From positions 248,001 to 312,000 of the forward strand of contig JABCPU010000006.1 in the NCBI GenBank assembly GCA_016800925.1: a DNA stretch of 64,000 bases, given 5' to 3'. Positions 48,595 through 60,153 of this stretch are shown one piece after another (the stretch's first letter is position 1; every line of letters begins with the position of its first letter). A program made the translations under genes and the position numbers. This DNA comes from Suillus spraguei (lineage: Eukaryota; Basidiomycota; Agaricomycetes; Boletales; Suillaceae). The notes beneath the pieces are model-generated. The model searched no databases, was not told the origin of the DNA, and saw only the letters and a program-made list of their open reading frames with translations.

Positions 48595-50118
48595 TACATG
48601 GCATGCAACCGAACAATGACAATGACTTGCATGACGTTTCAGTTAAGTCAACATCAATGAGGTATTGCATATGTACACGACGTTCAGTACTCCAGTGTGA
48701 CACATCTAGGACATTTGAAAGTCAGTACAGCTTCTCCGAGTCAACCACGCTTATAACACAAGCTACATACACTGAAGTATAGGACGGTCATCAGTGACCA
48801 GCATTGCCTCTGCCCTGGATTACTTGCTGTTTTCAGATGTGGTTTCTGCTCACCCAGGCCGGGATCATTCGGTCTTCACACACGCTGACGCACGCCATGA
48901 CATTATGTTAGACTCGTCGCTGATTGGACATGGATCCCTATAAGGGCAACGTAGCTGTACTTTGCGCATCTCATTTTATCACCTTGTCAATCATACGCTC
49001 TTCCACGTTACTGCTTGTCTGTTAGTGTTGCCGTCGTTGTGACGCCCTTTCAATTAACTAAAAGACTCCTCTGACAGAATGTCAGAGAAGTTCAAGTTAA
49101 TGTATTGTAGACGTCAACCTCATTCAACTCCTCGTAGCAAGCACCTTGCTGTACTTTGCTGTCATGAAAAATTACGTCATCGATAGTTCGGAAAAACACA
49201 CATACGTTACCTTTGGCGGAGATCATTACTTGGGCATGGGCACTGAAGTATCTTGAGGTGTGTCTCCGTTTAGACTCCATGAGCCAGACTGTCACGGTAG
49301 GGTGTTTGTTGGTTCGCTCTACTTTTGGTAAGTTGTTTATCTGTACGTTATCTCCTGTTTGTGCTATTTGTTCATGATTCTTGAATCAAGATGCATTGCT
49401 GAACGTGCACCGTCAGTATGTACCGTGGATCGTTGATTATGGTCGTTATCTATTTGTTACACATGCGGGGTCCTTCTCTGGCTTGTGTTCAGATTTGGTG
49501 GTAGTAAGTCGTATCCGCTTGTTAAGAGCATAATGCCTAACGATTTTGTGATAGATACTAATGGAGATGCTGTCCACATGATATGTCATGTCTGCACGGA
49601 CTCTTGTGACTTTTCCTGGAGAAAGGAAACGCGTCGCGATTTAGGCGCTTGGAGAAACGCGTCCTTCTATTGGTAGTTGGACATGATACGTTTATTCGAA
49701 TCAACAAGCATGTGATCTCCTGTCTAATGGTTTTGTATTGATAAATTTTGTCAATCAGATGTTCAAGTAAGTCGACAATCAATGATCGAATTGAATACGC
49801 ACACAGTTATGCGGGGGAATGATGGTCTGCTATTGTCCGCTGCCAGAATCTGCGCGCATGAAAGGATGGCGAGTGCATCCCTTTGTATGATACCAATGCG
49901 TGTGCTCTGACCGCTTTACCTGGGAAACAAGTTATGGACCAGATCGCGGATGAAAGGGGAGGGACGTACCACAACGCCGCAAACCCTCCGCTTTCTTCAC
50001 TTGAAGCGGGCGTCCCGTCAGTTTAAATAGTGGTACTATATCCCTTTCCTCGTCACCACAAATCATATTTTCTCTTCCACATCCAAGTGTCTAACACCCT
50101 TTACATTCTGTCATTTGC
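48595..50118. other. Intergenic
   Basis: About 1.5 kb without a supportable gene. It holds repeat fragment B (48778-48863). Near 50022 a tttaaatag stretch about 95 bp before the next ATG, followed by pyrimidine-rich sequence, could be that gene's promoter. Confidence 0.4.
48778..48863. repeat. Dispersed repeat fragment B
   Basis: Shares gtataggac, gaccagcattgcctctgccct and ttctgctcacccagg with 43655-43735. Ends and family are unknown. Confidence 0.5.
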
Positions 50119-51335
50119 ATGGTCCTACCACACACAAAGACCACAATACACACTACCTCTTTACCCTCTCAATCCGATTCGATGACAAACCAACGTCAAG
50201 CTCAGATGGGCCAAACCTTCTTCGCGTTAAACACTCTAGACAATGCGCCCGAATACTATAACTTCAGTACTGCTTATCAGCACAACAAGACCTCGCGTCC
50301 CCAGAAATATGTTAATCATCGATGGGAGCCATACACGATTTGGGGAATGCAAGACTTTCGCCAGCATGAGCCTGAGACTCATGTCCAACTTCTGCCTCAG
50401 CCACATTTCCAAGCATGCCCTTCGGAGTTGTATAGCAATCAAACTTTTGTTCCGCCTGGACCGGCTCCCAAGGGAGACTGCAAAGTGGCTTCCACGTCCG
50501 GTGCTGGTGGTACAAATAGACAACAATTCATGCAGATGACGATGAGGCCTGCAAATGTTGTTCCCCCTCCTAGCACTTATCCCCCTCCGCCAGTGCATGC
50601 GGCCGCCAGTTTTGACCTTCGGGCGCCGATCATGCAGCAGTACCCTCCTGTACCTTCTGTGGTGCAATCTCAAATACGAGTCACTAGTTACGACCACTAT
50701 TTCGACCAGGGACTTAAGCGCAAGGCGGTGGATAGTGATGGGGCGGTACAACAGAAAAAACAGAAAAAACTCCGTTTTCATCCTGATGACGATCCAGAAT
50801 TTGTGAGTCAACTTTATTTTGGTACTCCCCATCCCGCTGACAGTCGTTTAATCAGCAACGGGTCATCAGGGACGGGGAAGTCATTTACAGATGCTTGAAA
50901 GAACAATGTGTAGATGTATACCTGAAGGAAGGCAGCGTATACAAGCATAAAAAGACTAACAAGCATCAAAAGCGGTCAGACCGCTTGCTGTGCCAAGGCT
51001 GTGGCCACCAGTGAGTACTCTGCTGCTTTCAAATGTGACCTTGGGCAGGGATATTGATTTTTACTAGCTTCAGCCGTAGTGATGCGCTCAGGCGTCATGC
51101 TAAATCCGAACAATGTTGCAAAAACCGGACGAAATCTTCTGCTGTTGCTCCCGCAGAATTGGCCAGCACCCTTGCCCTCCCCGGTTGTAGATACTCATCG
51201 ACACCCCTCGATTCACTCATACATGCACCTGAGTCTACTTCCGAATTTGACGCTTCGGAGTCTTTTTTGGATTGGTACAAGAGGCTGGAGCAACCGATTT
51301 GCGGAGATCTCGCTTCGATATTCTCTTCAAGATAA
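50119..51335 (+). CDS. Zinc-finger protein, paralogue 1 (two fingers)
   Basis: Exons 50119-50802, 50856-51010 and 51068-51335 join in phase to 368 residues; an ATG at 50182 (MTNQRQAQ) is an alternative start. The first 200 residues are Pro/Gln/Tyr-rich and probably disordered. KRKAVDSDGAVQQKKQKK near residue 205 is a likely nuclear signal. Finger 1 is C241-x4-C246-x12-H259-x5-H265; finger 2 is C274-x2-C277-x12-H290-x5-C296, of the C2HC form with FSRSDALRRH. The C-terminal part is acidic and Ser-rich (SEFDASESFLDWYKRLE). It is probably a DNA-binding regulator. The gene at 53921 on the other strand is a paralogue with the first intron in the same place. Confidence 0.75.
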
Positions 51336-53920
51336 ATATGTCGTTGTTTGGACTGCAGAATCATCATTATGGATTGTACATTATCTTATGTGTCATTTAT
51401 CTGAGCTCGTACTGCTCTTGCGCATCCTGTACCATTTTACAACATACCTAGACAACATCATTCAGACAATCTCTTAGGAACAACTCTAGCACCCATCAAT
51501 GTATATACAATGTCCTTACCTGTGCCATCTCAACTTGAAAATTTTCAATTACCACAGTGCAGGGGGACCGAATATCTATAGGATAGCTGCCTGTGCAGTA
51601 GACTCGTACTACATTAGTGCGGCAGTGAGGCGTGTTTCTTCTCTCACAACAGAGTATGGTTATGGCACATGTGTAAAACCTCGATCAGATGGTCGACCGT
51701 CGAGGTTGGAAGGTCCTTTTTTGGCAGCAGAGGCGAAGTTTGCAGTGATTAAGCAGTTGTCGAGCAATAGTGATAACACTGACCTTCTTCAGGGGAAAGG
51801 CTGAGGGTTGTGGGCTTGATCGAAGACCTTTAAGAAAGGACGATGAGCTGTGCTGTGGGCGATTTGTCGAGCGGCTAACCCCATCCATCGGCTATGGTTT
51901 GGCTTTGAAAGAGCGGGATCCATGCTCTGCAACCTAGGACTTATTTCAAGGGATACTATACATCGTGCAAACTGGACGGGTCCAGGTGCGAATACTATAC
52001 AACGTCGCACTAGTGGGGATGATACACAAAGAGGTGCTGGGACTCGGATTGATGGAGGGGCGGAATCAATGCAGTAAGTACCAGTAGGCATTGGACTACT
52101 GAACGTGAACATCTTAGTCACAATGCTGAGAGTAAGGGAAGGTCATCGCCCAAGAGCAAAATCTGATAGTAAGTGAAAGTGAAAGTCATTTTTTTCGATC
52201 GAATGTGGCCTCCGACCTAATAGTCATTGATCTGGTTCGATCAACTTGCACACCAGAGGAAAGTTTAAGTCGTACTATGTCTGGGAACCTGTTGATCCTT
52301 GTCGAGGAGAATAGAGATGACTGGAATTATTGAGCTCAATGACGGATCTGTCGCTATGGGCGCAGACGTGACCTGCGTGCGTCTCACAGGCGACATTTCG
52401 AAAGACGACAGAGTGTCAAAGCTAACGCTCTCGGACATTCTTGGATGTCGATGACAGGCACGTTAATAACACTGATCTTGGTCGAGGTATTGGAGTGAGC
52501 GATCGAAGAGAAATGTTCTGTTTATAGCGTCTTGATCTAAACGGAGGTCAACGAATCAGCAACAAGCCCGCTTGCGCCGTTTGCGGTATTCAATAACAGA
52601 CACTAACACGTCTTTAAAGTTGCTCAGTGGCAGAATATTCCTGCTCAATATGCCCAGAATAGGTTGAAAATAGTGATCTGACCGGTTAGTGAACTGTTCG
52701 AGGTCCAGAAGAGCAAGGAAAAATGACCGCACATAACAACCTTCTGTCGGGTGAATAGGGGTGACCATCGGAGGAGATTGGCAGAGTACTCAACCAAATC
52801 GAAGTGCAAAGTTTGGTCAATTCAACTCGAATGACATTCATTCAGGAAACATGCAGATCCCAGGGACCAAACATTCGAACCATAGAGGTGATTGGGCCGA
52901 TCTGATGGACTTGAGCATAAACTTTGAGGGGGATCGAAGCTAGTGTCGCATAGGAGGAACTCGTTGACAGTCGACGATCAGGTCGGTCAAACCAATATTT
53001 GAGGGAGGAGAACAATTGGGACTACAAGAGCTGTTAGAGGTGATCGGATTCTAAAAACACGCCAGATAAACGAGATCGTCCATGAGAATAGGATCTAGAG
53101 AAGCGGAGATCGATTGGAAGGTCGATACGGAAGTGGTTGTTTGTAAAGCGGGATTCGACATCCACTCGATTCCAAGAGATACTATTGGGCAAAGAAGATT
53201 ACAAGACCAGCTGCTGTAAAGGCCCGGTGACCTAAGAGTCCTCTTGCTCGAATCCATGCATGCAAAACCAGAAATAGTAAAAGTCGCATCATGCTCAATA
53301 GTTAAATCGTTGGTGTCATCCTATTGAGTTTCACGAAATTGCATGAAGTTGGAGGTCTAAATGAGTAGGGAGAGTGGAAGTAGAAAGAAGAGATTCTAGG
53401 TTGATTTGGACGACAGCCTGAAATATCCGCTGATTCCCAATGACTCAAGTGCTCTACCTGTCTCATTATGAGGTCATTTCAGTCTTAACCAGATACATTC
53501 ATCTTGGTTAGGATAAGATTCTGAATGTTGAAGGAAGCGAGAAGGTAACTTAATGCGTAGTAAGTATTTTCGATCTGTTATTATGAAGGTGGCGGGGATC
53601 GAAGACCATAGATAATGTTATAATATGGTCATGGTGGTTGATCAAGAGGAACTTGTACTTCAGACATCTCCGAGTCCGGACCCGTCATGTGCTTTGTACG
53701 AGTTGTGCAAGACCTTCAGCTTGCATCCGTATCATAATTTGTATGTATACAAATGTACAGTATGTCAAGATATAGCTATAGTACGTACAGAAGATAGGCG
53801 GTGATGACTCAAATGCCTACGAAAACACAACAAATCATCAACCAACGACTCGACCGGAATCGAATTATCTTCAAGATCGCTGTGGCAAATTCATCTAGGT
53901 TCCAACTGCTCCCATAGAGC
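51336..53920. other. 2.6 kb without recognised gene between paralogues
   Basis: Purine-rich on the plus strand with recurrent gatcga and gaggt words. Frames such as 51499-51804 (+) and 51789-52121 (-) are short and overlap antisense. No ends of mobile elements were found. Confidence 0.4.
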
Positions 53921-55524
53921 CTAATGGGCAACTATTTGGAAATATTGTAGTACTTCCGCGACCCAGACAGTATCGATGGTGTTATCAAGACTGTTGGCAG
54001 GCTCTTCCAACTGCTCGACTGGAGTCGAATGGGTAGCTATATTAAAAAACTCTAGAACGTCTGCGACCCAACCAGTATCATCAAGACTGTTGACAGGCTC
54101 TTCCAACTGGTCGCCTGGAGCCGGATGGGCAGCAGTTTCAAAATGCTGTAACACCTCCTCGACCCAAGCAGTATCGATGGTTTCATCAAGACTGTTGGGG
54201 ACATATCCCACCGGCTTGTTTGAAGTTGCACCTTCGTGAGGTCCTTGAGAGACCTTGACCTTGACCACCTCTTGCAGGTTCTTGGAACAAGACTCGCCTA
54301 CATTCGAGTCCCCGTAACTGACACTAGTGGGAATCAATATATCAACACCGAAGTCACATTTTAAAGCACTCTAGTACTCACACTTCGTCACATTCTTGGG
54401 ATGGGAACCGAGCCCTGCCCCTCTTGTGCTGGTTCGAGTTGATGTGATCCTGCAGACTCGCTTGTTGTACAGAAGCTACATTTTCGCACTGCGGCAGGCG
54501 GCACTTGTAACGAGCCTCGCCCCTATATTCAACCAATTCCTGATAAACAACTATGAGTATGATATCGAGAACTAAACAAAAAAAATGAACTCACAAAATC
54601 GGTAGGGCAAATGCGGGGATGAATCTTTTGCTTCTTTTGTGGGGGAGTATCACCACCGTTATCCACCGCCTTGCGCTTTCCGAGCTTGACAGCGCTTTCC
54701 TCAGCGGCGACTACTGGTGTTTGCTGCCTCGGTCCTTGCTCCAACTGTTGGTTGTGGGAGGTTTGTACCGTGAGGGGTACAGAGGGGTAGGAAGGGGCAA
54801 CTGGGGCGTCGTCATCGTTCAAGTTCACTGCTTTGCGCTTTCCGCGCTTGACAGCGCTTTCCTCAGCGGCGGCTACTGGTGTCTGCTGTACCAATCCTTG
54901 CTCCAACTGTTGGTTGTGAGAAGATGATACTACGGGGGTTGCGTAAGGATAGCAAGGCGACGCAGCCGGAGCATCATTGTCGGTCAGATCTATCACCTCA
55001 TACTCTCCATACTCGAAAGCACTCTCCTCAGCAGCTGCTGCTGATGTTTGCTGTACCGGTCCTTGTTCCAACTGTTGGTTGTAGGAGGATGGTGGTGCGT
55101 AAGGATAGCAAGGCGGCCCAGTCGGAGCATCATCGGCAGTCAAGTCCACCACCTCGCGCTCGACAGCGCTTTCCTCGGCTGGTACTGCTGGTGTTTGCTG
55201 CACCGGTCCTTGTTGCAGCTGTTGGTTATAAAGGTATGGTACCATGGGGGGTGCGTAAGGATAGCAAGGCGGTATACCCATACCCTGGAAAGCGGGGGGA
55301 TACCCATTAAAATGATAGGGAGGAGGGACCAGGTGTGGCGCTCCGTAGATTGAGTGTAGATATTGTTGATATAAAAACATGTCGACCTCCGGGGGATAAG
55401 GTCTCAGACGTGAGGGCACTGCTGAAAGCTGAGGCATTGGTGGAATTGGTGGGTGAGGATGAAACTCATATTGAGGTGGGCCTGGGATCGACCATTGGCC
55501 CGTTTGAGTTGGCTGCTGTTGCAT
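53921..55524 (-). CDS. Zinc-finger protein, paralogue 2, with SUMO-interaction-like repeats
   Basis: Exons 55524-54595, 54539-54382 and 54323-53921 in phase, 496 residues. After a Pro/Gln-rich start, four tandem units of about 50 residues each hold CYPYA-like, NQQLEQGPVQQT and AEESA blocks. Units 1 and 2 end in EVVDLTADDAP and EVIDLTDNDAP, which fit the SUMO-interaction motif (V/I-V/I-D-L-T plus acidic); units 3 and 4 have KRGKRKAVN and KLGKRKAVD there instead. Then comes QKKQK, an intron, and one finger, C323-x4-C328-x13-H342-x5-H348. The second finger of paralogue 1 is missing; instead the last exon encodes three repeats of about 33 residues built on NSLD.TIDT.WV.EVLQ.F. A nuclear, SUMO-binding regulatory role is inferred. 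Confidence 0.75.
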
Positions 55525-58500
55525 GTTCGATTATCTAGAACGGTTGAGATGAGCTATGGATGACCTGTGGTAAAACAAGATGAGCGACAGAAGGTCAAGT
55601 AAGTGTACGAGGGTAACTCACAGTACACAGGTTAGGCGACAGATGTGGCAGGCAAAATGCAATGAATGATGAAGGGGAGGAAAGAAACAAGTTGCAGTAT
55701 TTAAGCTGTCGAAGCGCCACACTAGGAGTGGATGAGGCATCGTGGCCCACACATTGTTGCCCCGGAAAAGCAGCGCAGATATAAAGAAATGTAACCACTG
55801 ACCTTAATTCTGTCAACGGACAATAGCACAACACGCAGGCCACCCGGTTATCTCCCGACACCACTGTGGATATGCTCAATAAGTCAAGAAAAGTATTATT
55901 GATTCACAAACACTGAACACGACGCGCTGGATCTCGTGGATTCTAGAGTTGTCTCCCCAGACATTACCAACAGACTTGATATTGCCATCCAAAATTAAGA
56001 TCTATCGACAAAATACATTAACATAAGCATATTGGACAGGAAATCGCATAGTCAATGATACTAACAATATAGATATAACCAATAAAAGGTTGCGTCTCCG
56101 GGTCGCCGGGATGAGTCCACAAGAGTCTAAAAGGACATCGGATGTAAACTCTGCACCTTAGTAACCCATGCGACCCCTCTCTTCCCTCACAGAATAGTGG
56201 GCAATTGTGCTCTTGAATGAGTACTCCACATTACAATCTCGCACTTGATCTCCAAGTCCACAATCAATCTGCGTTCAGTAGAACATATCAGATCTCGTCA
56301 AGGGGTTATGCGAGCAAAAGTAACAGACGCACTATCAAGTCGAGCGCAACGAGAAGTTCATCCCCTCACGGATGTAGTATCCTGTAAGGCCACTGCGCAC
56401 CTGCGGGATTTTGGTTAGTGCTGGTCGTTGACTTCATATCTTATTTGACTCAAAATAAATTGATGTAGGAAAACATCGTCTGTCCAATGCGGACTCGGAC
56501 ATTGATATTCCTACAACGGATCGAAGTGTCTGTAGTTCCGGGTCTCGACGAAACGGGACAATCGATGAATAATGGATCCGCACAAACCAACGTGTTTCTT
56601 ATCGGTGTAGTGAGTGCCAGCAGCGTCAGGTATCTGACTTAGGATACGTGGAGACTAATCACGACCTTCAAAACACATCTCCACCAGGTGTCTGGGGATG
56701 GAGCACGAGATTGAAGTTGAGGAGAAACTCGAACGGCGTTCCGTATATATATCTGCTCTGGGTGGACTGAACATATCAGCGTGAGCATCTATTTCAGATG
56801 TCCGTTCTCTGTGGTCAAGTGTCAACTCTGTGGAAGCAGTATTGTCTAAACGCAGAAACTCACTTCAGTGACTGAGATAGTGTCTGCGACTGGGCAGAAA
56901 TCAGGTGTGTAAATTCCTTGTTGATCAAGGTAAAACTCAGTGTTCCTTCAGTACATTAACTTACAAGGGTTGTATGTCGGGTGACGGGGAGGGGACGTGC
57001 TGGACTACCACGAGTGGATAGAGTTATTGTTATATCACGCCTTGGGAACACCAACACTTTTTTCTGAACAGTTCATGTGAAATTGACTGAGTTGGCGATG
57101 TCTCCAATTGAGTGAGCAGTGCCAGTGAGTTGCGGTTGAACTTGACGTTCTACCAGTTCAGACTCCGTCGTCAGAAACACTTCTTCCCGCATTCACCTGA
57201 CAATGAGAGTGCCCTTATCTATCGTGCGGCGTCTACGAGGGAAGATACACGGTGAATTCATTTCGTACTTTAGGTTTTGGCAACAGATTCCATGCCAGTC
57301 ACAGACGTTAACGGATGTCAAATGCGCGCGCTTCCACTAAGATTCGACTCATCTGCGAGAATCAACTCATAGTCCCATTATGCGCTTACGAGGTGTTGAC
57401 AACCTAGTCGAAGTGTTTTTTTGTCCAAGTTAAGACTCGATAACATCCACTCCCAAGCCCACTTCCAAACCACTTTGCAAGACTGGCAGCCTGCAATCCC
57501 AACTAGCCTTACCCAACCACCCAGCAGACTTCCACCTAAATTCCATCTCACTTTCCTCGCCATCGACAGCATGTCCAACTTAACCCACTCGACGAAGACA
57601 TTCTCGTGCATCTTCTTTGCAAATGCGTAATATTAGTCTTTTTGCAGACAAAAACTGTGAAGGGAATATCTCGCGCATGAAGGCAGGCGTGAGGGTGCGC
57701 GAAAGGGTACTTAGTCTCACGTTGCTTAAAATACGAAGGACAAGACGAGATCTAAAGCTACAAAGAATATATGTATCCATGTCCGTAGAGCATTGAATGC
57801 AAGTTAACAGCATAAAACACAGGAAATATTAACCACCCAACCCCAGAAACAGAAACATGACCAGTCGCCTCCGTGCCCTCCTGTGCTAGTTTGCACTGGA
57901 AACGCTGATTGCTATGAATCATCGGTGAGGGAGGGTTGAGATACTCATAACTGCTATGTCTTCGTCCGCTTTTTCCTACTGCAATGTTGGGCTATAAATC
58001 CATGCATTTGACTTTGAATACATGGAGCAGAACCAACTGAACATACCTCTTTAGCCTGAGCGTAAGGAACATCTACAGTACGTGACAGGCGTGATCGGCA
58101 TGAACGGGCCACCAGGATGATAGGCGGTGCGTTTCTCGGCATCGTCGATGGCATTGGCAAGCATGATGGAGTGGAGGTGCCTATGAATAGTTTGTGAATC
58201 GCTATACATGATGGTCGCTGAGTCTTTCTGACTGTAAGGAAGCCACTATCGTATGCGCACTGGATCTTCAAGTGAACCCATTGACTTCCACAACAGCGAC
58301 CATGTAAGATCTCATTCTTAGACATGTCGCCCCAGCGACGGTTATAGGGTCCTCCCTGACATGATAAGCTTTCGTAAGATGAGCAAGCTGATTGTGATAA
58401 CAGTCATAACTCACCAGCAACTAGCCTGGGCCGAGATAATCAGTAGGTATAGTTTATCCGTAACGATGGTGGGCACGTTTTATATTGGCAGTGTATTCGA

Positions 58501-58753
58501 TTTCTTGCGCTTCGAAATCACTGGTACTGTGGCTGTTCACAGAAAATGTCAAAGAACTCACGAGGCGCACATTAATGGGATTGACAGATCATGATGACTA
58601 CCTGTGTGACTGTTAAGGCCATCCGCTCAATCCAATGAAGGCAAATGTCGACAAGATGCGTTCCTCATGACAAGAACACAGGAGTATTTGCGCCAGGTAA
58701 ATTGATATGATAAAGCTTTGAGGTAGGACACGAGCCACGATTAGGACATCTTG
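55525..58753. other. 3.2 kb without recognised gene
   Basis: No frame above 125 codons and none with a motif. A plus-strand segment at 57421-57630 (QDWQPAIPTSLTQPPSRLPP) is compositionally protein-like but could not be extended by splicing. The minus frame at 57954-58325 shows nothing recognisable. Confidence 0.35.
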
Positions 58754-60153
58754 TTATGACATTTCAACGTCCTCATCATCGCTGGCATCCTCCCAACCAT
58801 CTCCGTCGCCCTCTTCATCATCTTGGACTGGGGAGGACATGATACCTAGTGCATCGAGGGTTCCAAGAAGTTCTTGAACATGTTCTAATATAGGCGTGTC
58901 TGGATCTGATTGTGATTCGTGCAACTGAACAAAAAAAGTCAGTACTGAGGCATCGACCCGCAACGAATGAAAGGAGGTTGTGCAGGTGTTACAACGAGAC
59001 TTGTGATATGCGTAGAAACGAGGTAGACTTACCATTTGACAAGTTTCTAAACAGTCCCTTGAGTCTCTGGCTATATCCTCCCAGGTCAGTCCTTCACTTC
59101 CTTCTACTTCACCTCCCTCTTTCTGGCGTTCGGCCACTAGCCACCACCCCCACCCCATAAGGTACCAGCCTTCTACTGAGGAATCATCGGACGCAAGAAC
59201 ATTTTCCAAAACATCTAGAGCATCATGGTAAGCCCCACATTCCAGGAGTAGCTTAGCGCGCGCAAGCCGCACGGAAAGAGGAAGTGCTGCAACCAATGCT
59301 TGATTGCGCGCAGGAGGCGCATCAGGAGAGGAGGGCGGGAAAGTGAGAAGTGCAGCTCGTGCCTCCTCCGTTTTTTCTTGACTAAGGCGGACGCTGGCAA
59401 GACATTGCAGAGCCTCAAGATTGTGTGGATCGATCTGCAAAGCATTTGCAAGAAGGGAATCGCATGTGGATGATGCAGCAGGATCAAAGCTTTTGTTAAA
59501 AACATGTCAAATTTTTCACGAAGGCTTTCCGACTGGTAAATTGAGGACGCACCATAGATCATACTCGGGGTCCATCCATACCTCAACCATTCCAACGTAT
59601 GCCCTCACAATATTACTTTTCACCTCATCCTCTCCTTCATCTTGTTCATCTCGCTGAATAGGCGAAGGTGCCTTACCCTTGAGTTGTGTTTGAAGGATAT
59701 CGATAGCTGCCTGGTAGTGTTTCAAAGCAATGTACGGATCCGCTGAGAGTTGTGCCAGATAAAGATGCGCTGAAGGTGGTGGGGGTGTAGGAGCCGTTGG
59801 ATATGGTGGGAGCAATGTTAAGAACAACTAAGGGTAAGCAGATGATCAGGTATATGACCCAAATCTAAGAGACAATTTCTGCTTGCCTCTCTCGCTTCGT
59901 CCACTTCTCCGGTTTCGAGGAGCACGACGCCCATCATCTCACTCGCTTGATTTTTTTCGCTCACTGACCCATCGTCCCTCACAAGAACACGATCGATGAA
60001 TTTGCGCGCCAGAGGATAGTCGCATTGTACGATGAGCTCTTGAGCCTTGTCAAGCAGTGCGGAAATAGCTGGAGTTGCTGAGCTCGACGATGATTGTGAA
60101 GAATTCGTCACGGTGGATACATACTTCTTGGCTTTCACGCGTGCTCGACCCAT
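58754..60153 (-). CDS. Acl4-like TPR chaperone of ribosomal protein L4
   Basis: TPR protein matching the layout of yeast Acl4, which binds newly made Rpl4 and escorts it to the pre-60S particle. Start MGRARVKAKKY at 60153 (an upstream in-frame ATG at 60171 is less likely). TPR-like helices: ALLDKAQELIVQCDYPLARKF, PSAHLYLAQLS..ALKHYQAAIDIL, NALQIDPHNLEALQCLASVRL, SVRLARAKLLLECGAYHDAL, GWYLMGWGWWLV. The tail is strongly acidic (QDDEEGDGDGWEDASDDEDVEMS), as in Acl4. Exon 1 ends at 59887 with the donor GCAAGC, so the first intron (59886-59828) is GC-AG; the other introns are GT-AG. The frame is preserved throughout, about 385 residues. Confidence 0.8.

Noticed and set aside
54619..55353. Plus-strand repeated frames opposite the zinc-finger paralogue 2
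   Set aside because: Antisense reflections of the tandem repeat units of the minus-strand gene.
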